Shown here in pieces: positions 26,005 through 35,983 of a DNA stretch of 43,669 bases (its first letter is position 1; each line of letters begins with the position of its first letter). The stretch comes from Acidobacteria bacterium 13_2_20CM_2_57_6 (GTDB taxonomy: Bacteria; Acidobacteriota; Terriglobia; Acidiferrales; UBA7541), in the NCBI GenBank assembly GCA_001917435.1, contig MNEA01000165.1, positions 1-43,669 on the forward strand. Direction: 5' to 3'. The notes beneath the pieces are model-generated. The model ran no database searches. It was given only the letters and a program-made list of their open reading frames with translations, and was not told where the DNA came from. The translations under genes were made by a program, and so were the position numbers.

Positions 26005-27126
26005 ATGCGACGAAATAGCTTTCCCAACTTTTTCTTGATGATTGTGGCGCTGCTGCTTGGCGCGAGCGCTGATTTACGCGCGCAGGAGAAGCCAGAAGGG
26101 CCGCTGCGCGTCGCGCTTGCCGGCCTCGTGCATGGTCATGCCTTTGGATTCTTCGATCAGTTTCAACGCAGGACGGACATGCGGGTCGTGGGAATCGCCG
26201 AAGCCGATCCGCAACTAAGGGGACAATTTGCAAAAAGATTCGGTTTGCAGCCGGGGATTTTCTTTTCCGACCTGGAGGAGATGCTGAAGAAAACCCATCC
26301 TCAAGCGGTGCTCGCGTACACAAATACCTATGATCATCGCCGCGTGGTGGAAATCTGCGCGCGGCACGGCGTTCCGGTGATGATGGAAAAGCCACTGGCA
26401 GTCAGCCTCGAAGATGCGCGCGCCATCGCGCGGGCGGCGAACGAGGCGAAGATTCAGGTCTTGGTGAATTACGAGACGACCTGGTATCGCAGCAATCAGG
26501 CGGCTTACGATTTGACGCACGAGGACGCCATCGGGGAAATCCGGAAAATTGTTGTGCACGACGGCCATCGTGGCCCGAAGGAAATCAATGTTGGGCCAGA
26601 GTTTCTTGCCTGGCTGACCGATGCCAAATTAAATGGCGGAGGCGCGCTCTTTGACTTTGGCTGTTACGGCGCCGATCTGGCGACCTGGCTGATGGATGGC
26701 CGCCGGCCGGATTCGGTGACAGCCGTTACGCAGCAAATCAAGCCGGATGTCTATCCGCGAGTGGATGATGAAGCGACTATCGTCCTGACGTATCCCCGTG
26801 CGCAGGCGATTATTCAGGCTTCCTGGAACTGGCCGTTTTCCAGAAAGGACATGGAAGTGTACGGGCAGAAAGGCTACGCCATCACGGTTGGGCGGGATCA
26901 ACTGCGTGTGCGGCTGCCTGAGAAAGAAGAGACGTCCACCGAAACCAAGCCATTGGAGAAAACGAAAGAAGATTCCGTCTCCTATCTGCGAGCGGTGCTC
27001 TTAGGAGGCTTGAAACCGGAAGGATTGTCATCGCTTGGGACGAATGTGATCGTTACGGAAATTCTCGATGCTGCCAGACAGTCTGCGGCCACGGGCAAGA
27101 CGATTTCTCTGGCAGGGAGCCGGTAA
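26005..27126 (+). CDS. Exported Gfo/Idh/MocA-family oxidoreductase
   Basis: 373 residues; GGGAGG lies four bases before ATG 26005. A cleavable leader (RRNSFPNFFLMIVALLLGASADLRAQ) precedes a Rossmann start VALAGLVHGHAFGFF, in which the usual GxGxxG is altered to GLVHGH. The family's EKP motif (VMMEKPLAVSLEDA) supplies the catalytic lysine. The C-terminal part (GGGALFDFGCYGADLATWLM) has the H/D-containing substrate region typical of sugar or inositol dehydrogenases. NAD(P) enzymes acting outside the cytoplasm are usually exported folded through Tat. The leader has an RR but not a full twin-arginine consensus, so the route is uncertain. Convergent with the kinase gene, 19 nt apart. Confidence 0.85.
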   Translation: MRRNSFPNFFLMIVALLLGASADLRAQEKPEGPLRVALAGLVHGHAFGFFDQFQRRTDMRVVGIAEADPQLRGQFAKRFGLQPGIFFSDLEEMLKKTHPQAVLAYTNTYDHRRVVEICARHGVPVMMEKPLAVSLEDARAIARAANEAKIQVLVNYETTWYRSNQAAYDLTHEDAIGEIRKIVVHDGHRGPKEINVGPEFLAWLTDAKLNGGGALFDFGCYGADLATWLMDGRRPDSVTAVTQQIKPDVYPRVDDEATIVLTYPRAQAIIQASWNWPFSRKDMEVYGQKGYAITVGRDQLRVRLPEKEETSTETKPLEKTKEDSVSYLRAVLLGGLKPEGLSSLGTNVIVTEILDAARQSAATGKTISLAGSR

Positions 27127-27145
27127 AGCGTGCAGTGCACGATTC

Positions 27146-29998
27146 TTATTTTGCGGAAACGGAGCGATCCAGCACTTCGCGAACTTTTTCTGAGAGAACT
27201 TGCGGCGTAAACGGTTTTTGCAGGAAAGAGATTCCTTCCTCCAGCGTCCCGTCTTGCGCGATCACGTTGTACGTGTAGCCCGACATATACAGCACGCGCA
27301 GATTGGGATAACGCCCGGTCAACCGCTTAGCGAGCTCGCGTCCGCTGGAACCCGGCATCACCACATCCGTCAAGAGTAGATGGATTTCCGCGCCGTTGTT
27401 TCCGGCCAGGCGCTCCGCCTCTTCGGGAGTATGCGCTTCGATCACCTTGTACCCGTGCTCGGAAAGAACCATCTGAGCAAGTTCGCGCACTGCAGGCTCG
27501 TCTTCAACGAGCAGGATGGTTTCGTGGGCCTTGCGCGCCGCGGAAGGGAGCGTTTCCGGTGCCTGTAACTCCTGGACTGCATCCTTGACGCGCGGCAGAT
27601 AAACCTTGAAGGTCGTGCCTTTTCCCAATTCGCTATACACCCAGACGTAGCCGCCGCTCTGTTTCACGATGCCATACACCGTCGATAGACCAAGTCCCGT
27701 GCCCCGGCCGCTTTCCTTTGTCGTGTAGAAGGGCTCGAAAATGTGGGCGACCGTTTCGGCGCTCATACCGATGCCGGTGTCCGAAACGGCCAGTAGGACA
27801 TAGGGTCCGGGACGAACCACGGCGTGATCGAGCGTGTACGCGGAGTCCAGATCGACGTTGCTGGTTTCAACGACGATGCGTCCGCCCTCGGGCAGGGCGT
27901 CGCGCGCATTCACGACCAGATTCATGATGACCTGCTCGATTTGACCCGGATCCGCCTTGATCGTTGCGACGTCCTTGGACACAAATGTTTTCATCTCGAT
28001 GTTCGCACTCATCAGCCGGCGAAGGAGGTGGTCGAGATTCACAACGATGGAGTTGAGATCGATGATTTTTGGCCGCAGAACCTGCTTGCGACTGAAGGCG
28101 AGCAACTGCCGTACCAGCGTAACGGCGCGATCGGCGGCGTCTTCGATGCGCCGGATGTCGCTGTGTAGCGCAGGCTGATTCAAGCAGCGCTGCAGGGTGA
28201 TCTCAATGTAACCCTTGATGATCGTCAGCAGGTTATTGAAATCGTGGGCGACGCCCCCTGCCAGCCTGCCCACGGCCTCCATTTTGCGTGCCTGCACGAG
28301 CTGATTTTCGAGCAATTTACGCTCGGTGATATCGACGATCAGGCCCTCCATGACGGGATGGCTGTCGCTGCCGCGGACGACGACGGCGGTGTCGCTGACC
28401 CAAATCGTCTGCCCGTCCTTGCGAGTAACGCGATACTCAGCCTGGAAAGGTCCGCCGCACGAACTGGCTTCCTCCGCGGCCTTCACGATGGGATGATCTT
28501 CGACAGGAATGTGGCGAATCCAGTCTTTGGATGTCGAGAGCCATTCGTCCGCCGAGTAGCCGAACATCGTTTCGATCTGCGGGCTGACGTAGAGCCATTG
28601 GCCTTGAGCGCCGAGTTCCGCGATATAGCTGATGGCCGCGACCTGTTCGACGAGCATGCGGTACTTGATTTCGGCTTCGGCGCGAGCCCGTTGCGCGCTA
28701 ACCCTTTCCGTGATGTCCCGGCTCACGCAGATGGTGCCGCCATCAGGCAAGGTGGTTATGGCCATTTCCGTGGGGACTGCGGTTCCATCGCGACGGCGCA
28801 CGGTGATGGGTCCGTACCACCTGCCATGTTGTTGTAGACCTCTCCGGATGTCCTCTTCCACGGTGTCAACGTTTCGCGCCTGAGTGATCTCACGCCATGA
28901 TTTTCCCAGCACTGCTTCCGGACTGGCGTTGGCGATCATTCGCGCGTATGCCGGATTCACATACGTGTATTTTCCCACCGCATCCAGGATGGCCATGCCA
29001 TTGATTGCCGAATCCATGGCTAGGGTGTGCGTCTGCACGGCGTTGGCGCTTTTTGTCTCGCGAAACTGGCTGATACTCAGCCGCGCGGCATAACACAAGA
29101 TCGAAACTCCGAGAAGGGAGAAGCGAAGGAGCCGCCACTCTGCTTCCAGTTGCGCGACTTGCCAGAGAATGATCAACGGCGCCAGCGCAAATGTGGCATT
29201 GGTCAGCATTAAGTCGCCGACGGTCTTTTGCCGGATTCGTGAACCAGTTTCGGCGGCCGATCTCGGTTGCCACTGCGCCGCCAACATTGCGCCAGCCAGA
29301 AACGGCAAGGTCCAAAGGATATCTCGCAGAGTCCCAGTCGGTGCCGGTTTGACAACTTGCAAGTACTGGGCCACTGCCGCGCACACCGTCAGGATCAGAA
29401 GGAAGAGAGCGAGACCTCCATAGAGTTTCCGAATATGCTGCTTCCGCGAACGCAACACCTGCAATGCAGCCAGCAAGGTGAGCACCGCGTCTTCCACGTT
29501 CTCAATGCGCATTTCCCGCAGAAAGGCGGAGTAGTGGTCAAGGCGGCGAGCCGCAAGGTAATAAAACTCGACATAAATAAAGAAAAAGACGATTCCGATC
29601 TGGATGAAGTCGAGTGCGGATTCCGCGTCAATCCGCGGAGAGTCCTTATCCTGGTCCAGGAACAGGACCATCGCCAGCAGCACGTTTTCCAGGCCAAATA
29701 GAAAGCGCACTACCGAGGTTGAGGGCGGCTCACTGTGCAGCACTACTTCGTAATACATCCAGCCCAGGTTCGCTACGCCCCACAGGGCGACGCCCGCGCC
29801 GAGAATCAGCCAGAACGGGCGGCTCAAGCCGCGTCCGCGGCGGCATGCCCCAAAAGCCATGGCCACGGCAAGACCACATGCGAAGATTTGCAGCCCGTTT
29901 GCGAGAAAGGACCCGAGCGTGGATGTGCCAAGCGTCAGCGCTTCAATAATATGAAGACCGACGACCACGCACGCCAATGCCAGGATCTTGCGAGGCAT
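27146..29998 (-). CDS. Hybrid sensor histidine kinase (membrane, PAS-PAS-HisKA-HATPase-REC)
   Basis: 950 residues. The first 310 or so form about eight membrane helices of unknown sensing type, beginning ILALACVVVGLHIIEAL. Two PAS domains follow (about 320-435, with MDSAINGMAILDAVGKYTYV, and about 445-565), then the phosphoacceptor His585 in AHDFNNLL, an HATPase domain (about 690-800; N box NLVVNARDALPEGG, SDTGIGM, GRGTGLGLS) and a C-terminal receiver (826-945) with Asp878 in LLTDVVMP and Lys928 in LQKPF. AHDFNNLL is usual for hybrid kinases with a fused receiver. No separate response regulator or output gene is next to it, so its target lies elsewhere. GGAGGA lies upstream of the ATG. Minus strand, convergent with the preceding oxidoreductase. 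Confidence 0.93.
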   Translation of the reverse strand: MPRKILALACVVVGLHIIEALTLGTSTLGSFLANGLQIFACGLAVAMAFGACRRGRGLSRPFWLILGAGVALWGVANLGWMYYEVVLHSEPPSTSVVRFLFGLENVLLAMVLFLDQDKDSPRIDAESALDFIQIGIVFFFIYVEFYYLAARRLDHYSAFLREMRIENVEDAVLTLLAALQVLRSRKQHIRKLYGGLALFLLILTVCAAVAQYLQVVKPAPTGTLRDILWTLPFLAGAMLAAQWQPRSAAETGSRIRQKTVGDLMLTNATFALAPLIILWQVAQLEAEWRLLRFSLLGVSILCYAARLSISQFRETKSANAVQTHTLAMDSAINGMAILDAVGKYTYVNPAYARMIANASPEAVLGKSWREITQARNVDTVEEDIRRGLQQHGRWYGPITVRRRDGTAVPTEMAITTLPDGGTICVSRDITERVSAQRARAEAEIKYRMLVEQVAAISYIAELGAQGQWLYVSPQIETMFGYSADEWLSTSKDWIRHIPVEDHPIVKAAEEASSCGGPFQAEYRVTRKDGQTIWVSDTAVVVRGSDSHPVMEGLIVDITERKLLENQLVQARKMEAVGRLAGGVAHDFNNLLTIIKGYIEITLQRCLNQPALHSDIRRIEDAADRAVTLVRQLLAFSRKQVLRPKIIDLNSIVVNLDHLLRRLMSANIEMKTFVSKDVATIKADPGQIEQVIMNLVVNARDALPEGGRIVVETSNVDLDSAYTLDHAVVRPGPYVLLAVSDTGIGMSAETVAHIFEPFYTTKESGRGTGLGLSTVYGIVKQSGGYVWVYSELGKGTTFKVYLPRVKDAVQELQAPETLPSAARKAHETILLVEDEPAVRELAQMVLSEHGYKVIEAHTPEEAERLAGNNGAEIHLLLTDVVMPGSSGRELAKRLTGRYPNLRVLYMSGYTYNVIAQDGTLEEGISFLQKPFTPQVLSEKVREVLDRSVSAK

Positions 29999-30179
29999 CC
30001 TTAGGGGCTCCTCCGCTGGTCCACCGACCGCTGCTATTCATTAGTGTATTGCAAGCTCCAAGGAGTGCAGCCAAGACTTACGTGCAGGCGTTCCAAAATG
30101 AAAAATGCCCCCAGCGAGCCTGTGACGGCATTGGAGAGTGACTGTTTGCAGAACCGCATTGCCAAAAAGGCGCAGTCAG

Positions 30180-31979
30180 CTAGCGGCCTTCGAGGGGGTA
30201 GCGGTCCTGCGACTGCACGGCGGCGGCAACGCGGCGGCGCAAGGAGATGGTGTCCACGGGCGCGCGCTTGGCGAAACGCTTGAGCACGGCCATCTGCGTG
30301 GTGAGCATGTCGCCTTCGTGGATAGCCGCAATGGCGCGCTTGGCTTCGTGCTCGGCACGCTCGGAGGCGTCGTTGATAAAAACGCGCGCGGCATCGATCA
30401 TGGTCTGCGATGCGGATTCGCCCTTGGCTGCGGCGGCTTTTTGTGCGCGCAAGAGGCTGGATTCCATCGCGTAGATTTCCATGACGATATTCGAGAGCGC
30501 GCCGATCAGTTCCTGTTCGTCGGCGAGCTTTTCGCGGAATTTTTGGACGGCGCCGCCGGCAGCCTGCAGGAACATTTTCTTGGAGTTGGCGACCACGCGG
30601 GATTCCGCGGCGAGCACGCCTTCCGGCGCTTCCTCGAAGGAAGGCCCGGCGAGGATTTCATCAGCCAGCTTCATGGCGGCGGGGATGAGCGCCAGTTGCC
30701 CGCCCATGGCGCGCTTCATCAGCATCTGGATGATGAGCATGCGGTTAATTTCGTTGGTGCCTTCAAAGATGCGGTTGATGCGTGAATCGCGGTAGGCGCG
30801 GCACACGGGATATTCTTCGTGGAAGCCGTAGCCGCCGAAGATTTGCACGGCTTCGTCCACGACAAAATCCAGCATTTCGCTGCCATAAACCTTGGCGATG
30901 GAGCTCTCGATCGCGTACTCCTCGAGAACTTTCATGGTGTTTTGGATTTTGTCGCCGGAGCCGGAGGCTGCCGTCATCGCTGTCTCGATGTTTCCCGCCG
31001 AACGGTAGACCATCGATTCCACGGCGAAAATCTGGATGGCCATCTCCGCCAGCTTTTCCTTCATCAAGCCGAAATCGCCAATCTGTTTTCCGAACGCTTT
31101 GCGCTCCTTCGCGTATCTCGAAGCGGTCATCAGTACGTGCTTCGAGCCGCCCACGCACGAAGCGCCTAGCGTGAATCGCCCGGCATTCAGAATGTTGAAC
31201 GCCACGATATGCCCGCGGCCGATTTCGTGCAGCAGGTTTTCCTTGGGCACCTTGCAATTTTCCAGGAAAATGGGGGTCGTCGAGCTTCCGTGGATGCCCA
31301 TTTTGTGCTCTTCGTTGCCGGGCTTGAAGCCAGGGAAAGTACGCTCGACGATAAAGGCGCTAAACTTTTCGCCGTCCACTTTCGCAAAAACGATGTAAAC
31401 GTCCGCGAAGCCGCCGTTGGTAATCCACATTTTCTGCCCATTGAGGATATAGTGCGTGCCTTCGTTGTTGAGTTCCGCGCGCGTCAGAGAGTTCTGCGCG
31501 TCCGAACCTGCTTGCGGTTCCGAAAGGCAATAGGCCCCAATCCACTCACCGGTGGCGAGCTTCGGCAAATATTTCTTCTTCTGCGCTTCCGTCCCGAAAT
31601 AAACGATCGGCAGCGTTCCGATGCCCGCGTGCGCCCCGTGCGTCACCGCGAATCCGCCGTAGATCGAAAGCTTTTCCGTAAGGACCGTAGTGGAAATTTT
31701 GTCCAGGCCCGCGCCGCCGAATTCTTCCGGCACGCCTCCGCCCATCAGGCCGACTTCGCCGCCCTTTTTCACCAACTCCGGCATCAGACCGGGCTTCTTG
31801 TTCTCGAGCTCCTTCACCACGGGCAACACTTCTTGCACCACAAATTCTTCCGCCGTTTGCCCGATCAGCTTTTGATCATCGGTGAGATCGGCAGGCGTGA
31901 ATACATCACTTGGCTGCGGCGTTTCCAGGAGAAAGCTTCCTCCCTTTGCCGCAGGCTTGGTGAGGGTAGCAGTGGCCAT
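30180..31979 (-). CDS. Acyl-CoA dehydrogenase family protein
   Basis: 599 residues from the ATG at 31979 (AGGAG eight bases upstream); a longer frame starting 24 codons earlier has no ribosome site. N-terminal helical domain (DDQKLIGQTAEEFVVQEVLP), middle beta domain with the FAD/substrate signature AYCLSEPQAGSDAQNSLT and WITNGGFADVYIVFA, and C-terminal helices with QIFGGYGFHEEYPVCRAYRD followed by INRIFEGTNEI, whose first Glu is the expected catalytic base. About 170 extra C-terminal residues resemble the VLCAD/ACAD9-type extension. FAD-linked alpha,beta-dehydrogenation of acyl-CoA in beta-oxidation. The thiolase at 39951 could supply the last step. No flavoprotein acceptor gene nearby. Confidence 0.95.
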   Translation of the reverse strand: MATATLTKPAAKGGSFLLETPQPSDVFTPADLTDDQKLIGQTAEEFVVQEVLPVVKELENKKPGLMPELVKKGGEVGLMGGGVPEEFGGAGLDKISTTVLTEKLSIYGGFAVTHGAHAGIGTLPIVYFGTEAQKKKYLPKLATGEWIGAYCLSEPQAGSDAQNSLTRAELNNEGTHYILNGQKMWITNGGFADVYIVFAKVDGEKFSAFIVERTFPGFKPGNEEHKMGIHGSSTTPIFLENCKVPKENLLHEIGRGHIVAFNILNAGRFTLGASCVGGSKHVLMTASRYAKERKAFGKQIGDFGLMKEKLAEMAIQIFAVESMVYRSAGNIETAMTAASGSGDKIQNTMKVLEEYAIESSIAKVYGSEMLDFVVDEAVQIFGGYGFHEEYPVCRAYRDSRINRIFEGTNEINRMLIIQMLMKRAMGGQLALIPAAMKLADEILAGPSFEEAPEGVLAAESRVVANSKKMFLQAAGGAVQKFREKLADEQELIGALSNIVMEIYAMESSLLRAQKAAAAKGESASQTMIDAARVFINDASERAEHEAKRAIAAIHEGDMLTTQMAVLKRFAKRAPVDTISLRRRVAAAVQSQDRYPLEGR

Positions 31980-32047
31980 GTCGGGCGCTCCTAGCGGGAA
32001 GTCTTTGTAACTGGTTCTTGATCGAACGGCTGTCTGTGGCACACAAC

Positions 32048-32099
32048 ACAATCAATTCACCCCATTTTACTCCCGCAGCGGTTCGCAGTAAACACCGTT
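32048..32099. repeat. Direct repeat, left copy, flanking the second brnTA
   Basis: ACAATCAATTCA (32048-32059), TTTTAC, then GTAAACACCGTT (32088-32099). The same two 12-mers in the same order recur at 32720-32793 on the other side of the toxin-antitoxin pair. Confidence 0.5.
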
Positions 32100-32151
32100 C
32101 AATTGTTTGTGCTGGATGAGTCTTGGTCTCGACTGCCGCAATTGAGCCAGG

Positions 32152-32356
32152 TTAGCGAGATCCTTTGCGTTTGGAGATCACCGAACGCAACAGCGCATTC
32201 ACCGTCTTTGATGACTTGAAGACAGCCGCGACATCAGGCTCTAGCACAACGGCAATTGTGCCGCCGGACATGGCAGCAGCGAACCTATTGGGTTTCGACT
32301 TGCTGTAGTCGAACCGATATTCGGAAGCCAACTGTTTCTGCTCTGTCTGTCCGTTC

Positions 32357-32379
<23 letters not shown>
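32152..32379 (-). CDS. brnA: BrnA-like antitoxin
   Basis: 75 residues: basic start MKKTSARKNGQTEQ, then SEYRFDYSKSKPNRF, IAVVLEPDVAAVF and KTVNALLRSVISKRKG. This is the small antitoxin form paired with BrnT; its second half forms the dimer and DNA-binding helices. It is a homolog of the decayed gene at 5461-5693. Its ATG lies inside the toxin's end (overlap 32357-32379), so translation was coupled to brnT. The antitoxin itself is intact; without a working toxin it could remain as a DNA-binding repressor. Confidence 0.75.
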
Positions 32380-32658
<279 letters not shown>

Positions 32659-32719
32659 TCACGGCTCTTTGCCACGTCTCTCTCGCTGGTCTCCGGGAAA
32701 CGGCCGTTTGCCGCAACAA

Positions 32720-32793
32720 ACAATCAATTCATTTTACCTCGCAAGGCCACGAAGCGCATCCCCCATGCACCCTGATTTACGGTAAACACCGTT
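32720..32793. repeat. Direct repeat, right copy, flanking the second brnTA
   Basis: ACAATCAATTCA (32720-32731), directly followed by TTTTAC, and GTAAACACCGTT (32782-32793). The distance between the two 12-mers is 22 nt longer than in the left copy. Confidence 0.5.
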
Positions 32794-32862
32794 AAGTTCG
32801 ATGGGTCTTAACAAGCGCCGATTGTGGCAAGCTTGTCCACCAACCGCCGTCCGCGCACCACA

Positions 32863-32912
32863 CTCCTATACAACTTAGGAGAGTTGTGGTACCCTTCCTA
32901 ATCTACTTAGGA
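32863..32912 (+). promoter_or_regulatory. Twin palindromic operator before the second PadR
   Basis: CTCCTA-N7-TAGGAG at 32863-32881 and TCCTA-N7-TAGGA at 32896-32912, with centres 32 bp apart. The right half-site of the second palindrome contains the AGGAG that serves as ribosome site for GTG 32920. The TCCTA core also appears, with 33-bp periodicity, before the first PadR. Confidence 0.6.
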
Positions 32913-32919
32913 GAGTGAT

Positions 32920-33261
32920 GTGTCCGAACAAGCCCAACTCCTGCCAGGCACGCTCGACCTGCTGATCCTGAAAGCTGTGTCGCTCGGTCCCTTGCATGGC
33001 TATGGCGTGTTGTTGCGTATCGAGCAGATCACCCGCGGCGCTCTGCTCGCCGAGCAGGGTGCGTTGTATCCCGCGCTCAATCGCCTCGAACATCAGGGGC
33101 TGCTCGAATCGGAATGGGGCACTTCCGAGAACAATCGTCGCGCCAAGTTTTATCGGCTGACCGCCGCCGGGCGAAAAAGATTTCGGGAAGAAACAGCAAG
33201 CTGGAACCGCTTGGCAGTTGCGATCGGCGCCGCATTAAGCGCCAAACCGCAGGAGGATTGA
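32920..33261 (+). CDS. PadR-family transcriptional regulator (second ADOP-linked copy)
   Basis: 113 residues from GTG 32920; AGGAG lies six bases upstream. Winged helix: PGTLDLLILKAVSLGPLHGYGVLLRIEQ, ALYPALNRLEHQGLLESEWG and RRAKFYRLTAAGRKRFREE. It is close to the PadR at 18639 but a separate gene. It ends two bases before the ATG of ADOP-5, so the pair is one unit. The operator-like palindromes immediately upstream suggest autoregulation and control of ADOP-5. Confidence 0.93.
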   Translation: MSEQAQLLPGTLDLLILKAVSLGPLHGYGVLLRIEQITRGALLAEQGALYPALNRLEHQGLLESEWGTSENNRRAKFYRLTAAGRKRFREETASWNRLAVAIGAALSAKPQED

Positions 33262-33263
33262 AC

Positions 33264-35899
33264 ATGCTTCCGAGGCTGCGTTCATTTTGGCAGACGATCT
33301 GGAACCGTTCTCGATTCGAGCGCGATTTGGACGATGAGATGCGATTCCATCTCGAAGCGCGAATGGAAGACCTGGTTCGCTCCGGCTTTCCGCGCAAAGA
33401 AGCACGGCGCCGCGCACAGATTGAGTTCGGCAGCACCGAAGCTTATCAGGACTGTGTCCGAGAAACGCGCCGCGTGAATTGGTTTGAGGATCTCGCGCAA
33501 GATTTGCGCTACGGCCTGCGTGGTCTGCGGAAAGGCCCTGGATTGATGCTCGTGGCCGTACTGACCCTCTCGCTGGGCGTGGGCGCCAGCAGTTGGCTGT
33601 TCAGTATGCTGCGGCAGTGGGTGATTGAGGCCGTATCGTTCCCCCATCCAGAACGCTTGGAGGTGCTTTGGAGACTGGACACGAAGAAGGGCTGGAATGG
33701 CCCATTTCCACGCCGGACTTTCTCGATTGGCGCGCGCAAAATCATGTTCTTGAGAATCTATCGGCTTGGATCTCGGACGAATTCAACCTCACGGGCGGCA
33801 CAATCCCGGAGCGCATGGAAGGCGCTCGCGTCACGGCCGACTTTTTCCGCATGCTCCGCGTGCAACCGGCGGCCGGCCGCGACTTCTTCAACGGCGAGGA
33901 CCAGCTCGGAGCGGCTCATGTAGCTATCGTCAGTTACGGATTGTGGCGTGAGCGGTTCAAATCGGAATTGAACCAAACTATCAAGTTGGACGGCGAAACT
34001 TACACGATCGTCGGCGTTGTGCCGGAGGACTTCCATTTCCCATTGATGGGCCGTGCCAATATCTGGGTCCCGCTCGTCTTCACGGACAAACGGCGCTCCG
34101 ATCGTGGCACCGGCTGGCTCAATATCATCGGCAGGCGCAAGCCGGAATTCGCGGAAGCAACCGTCGCCCAGGCCATGAGCACGATCGCTCGCGACATCGA
34201 AAAGGAACATCCGGATACCAACACCAACGCAGGAGTCCTGATCAACAGCCTTGCCAAGGAAATTGGAAAGCACGTCGGGGATCAGGCGATTTACACGGCA
34301 TTCATCGTGGGGATTTGCATCGCGCTGATCGCCTGTTCCAATCTTGCGGGCATTTATCTTGCCCGCGCATGGACCCGTCGGAGGGAAATGGCCGTGCGAC
34401 TGGCTCTTGGAGCGAAGAAAAGCCGCCTGGCGCGGCAGCTTTTGTCAGAAAACGCGCTGTTGATGCCTGCCGCCATTGGACTGGGCCTGGTCATCGCCAA
34501 TCTCGGCGGAAAATGGACTACGAATTCAATTCCTTTTGAGAACCGCGGCTACTTGCCAAACTATGGCCGCATTACTGTGGACACCACCATGGTGCTCTAT
34601 GCCATCGCTGTCGCTGTCCTGAGCGTACTGCTTTTTTCGATATCACCGGTGCTTGAGGGATATCGGCTCAACCTGACCGGCGCCCTCAAAGAATCGGGCA
34701 GCTCGACTTCAGCGGCGGGGGGCCAGCGTTTGCGGAAGCTTCTGGTCATTTGTCAGATCGTCCTCGCGCCGATGGTGCTGGTTCCCGCGGGCTTGACGTC
34801 GAAGTCCCTCTCCATCATCCTGCAGGCCGATCTCGGCTTTCGCGCGGACCACGTGCTGACCGCGCAAATGAGCTTGCCAGCTGTCAAATACGCAAAGAAC
34901 GCGCAGCGCCTGGCTTTCTACAATCAACTGCTCGAGCGCCTGCGAAGCCTCCCGCAAGTGGAATCAGTGGGAGCGAGCCAGCACATTCCGTTCGGCCATA
35001 GTTCAAGTTGGCTGGAGTTCCGGATTAAGGGCCGCCCGGAGCCTGCGCCTGGGGAAGTACCCTCAACCCTGATTACGGCGGCCACTCCGGGATACTCAGC
35101 TGCAATTGGACTTTCCCTTCTCCGCGGACGATTTGTCACCGAGCAGGACGGTTCAAGTACGCTTCCCGCCGTGGTGATCAATCAAACCCTGGCCGGGCGA
35201 TTTTTTGCTCAGGAAGAAGCTCTGGGTCACAAGATTCGTTTAGGTCGCGACGATGCGGCCTGGTACACCATCGTTGGTATCGTCAAAGACGTTAAGTTCT
35301 ACTGGCCGGGCGATAACCCCATGAACGAAAGTTACATTGCTTTTGCGCAGGCGCCGAGTCCAGTGATGCATCTGGTCCTGCACACCACCACGGATCCCAT
35401 GGCACTCGCCCCGGCCGTGCAGAGCGCCGTGTGGACCCTGGATAAGGAACAGCCCCTCTCCGGCGTGCAGACTCTCGAGACGCGCATCAGCAATCAGGTA
35501 GCGCCGGTTCGCAACATCACGCAGTTCTCCGTCTATTTTGCGCTGCTGGCGTTGTTCCTCGCCGCCATCGGTATCTACGGCGTGATGGCATATTTGGTCG
35601 AAAGCCGCGCGCGAGAAATCGGTATTCGCATAGCGTGTGGCGCCGAGCGTCGAAGTATTCTTTGGCTGGTGCTTACAGGTAGCTTCAAACTGATGTTGAC
35701 GGGAATTTCCGCGGGATTACTGGGAGCCTGGGTAATTGCACGCTTGCTGATGAACAATGTGTTTGGCGTGACCACAAACACCTTGGACGTTTACGCCATC
35801 TCTGTGGCGGTGCTAGGCGTTGCAGTTCTGCTGGCCACTTTGGTTCCTCTGCGCCGCGCCACTCGTGTGGATCCGCTGATTGTTCTGCGGTGCGAATAA
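33264..35899 (+). pseudogene. ADOP-5: orphan permease with 1-nt frameshift
   Basis: Starts at ATG 33264 (AGGAGG nine bases upstream, two bases after the PadR stop) with MLPRLRSFWQTIWNRSRFER, DDEMRFHLEARMEDLVRSG and the first helix after GLRGLRKGPGLMLVAVLTL. Near 33700 the frame moves from TKKGWNGP to ISTPDFLDWRAQNHVLENLS, the normal ADOP continuation. The span is one base short of 879 codons, so a missing C in the CCC at 33701-33703 fits. Later parts are complete: two FtsX units and the end RRATRVDPLIVLRCE. Its N-terminal domain is less like ADOP-1 to ADOP-3 than those are to each other. No ATPase nearby. Confidence 0.85.
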
Positions 35900-35944
35900 T
35901 TACGTGCCATCGGTGGTGAATCTGGCAGGCTAAGGAATTCGCGG

Positions 35945-35950
35945 TATAAT
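35945..35950 (+). promoter_or_regulatory. -10 box of the CocE-type hydrolase gene
   Basis: Consensus TATAAT 33 nt before the start codon. A clear -35 hexamer is not visible. The leader contains GAGGATCC as ribosome site. Confidence 0.5.
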
Positions 35951-35983
35951 CCACGCTCATTCCAAGCATTACTGAGGATCCGG

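Noticed and set aside
30044..30179. Short plus-strand frames between the kinase and the acyl-CoA dehydrogenase
   Set aside because: No ribosome site and no motif; they run into the dehydrogenase gene antisense.
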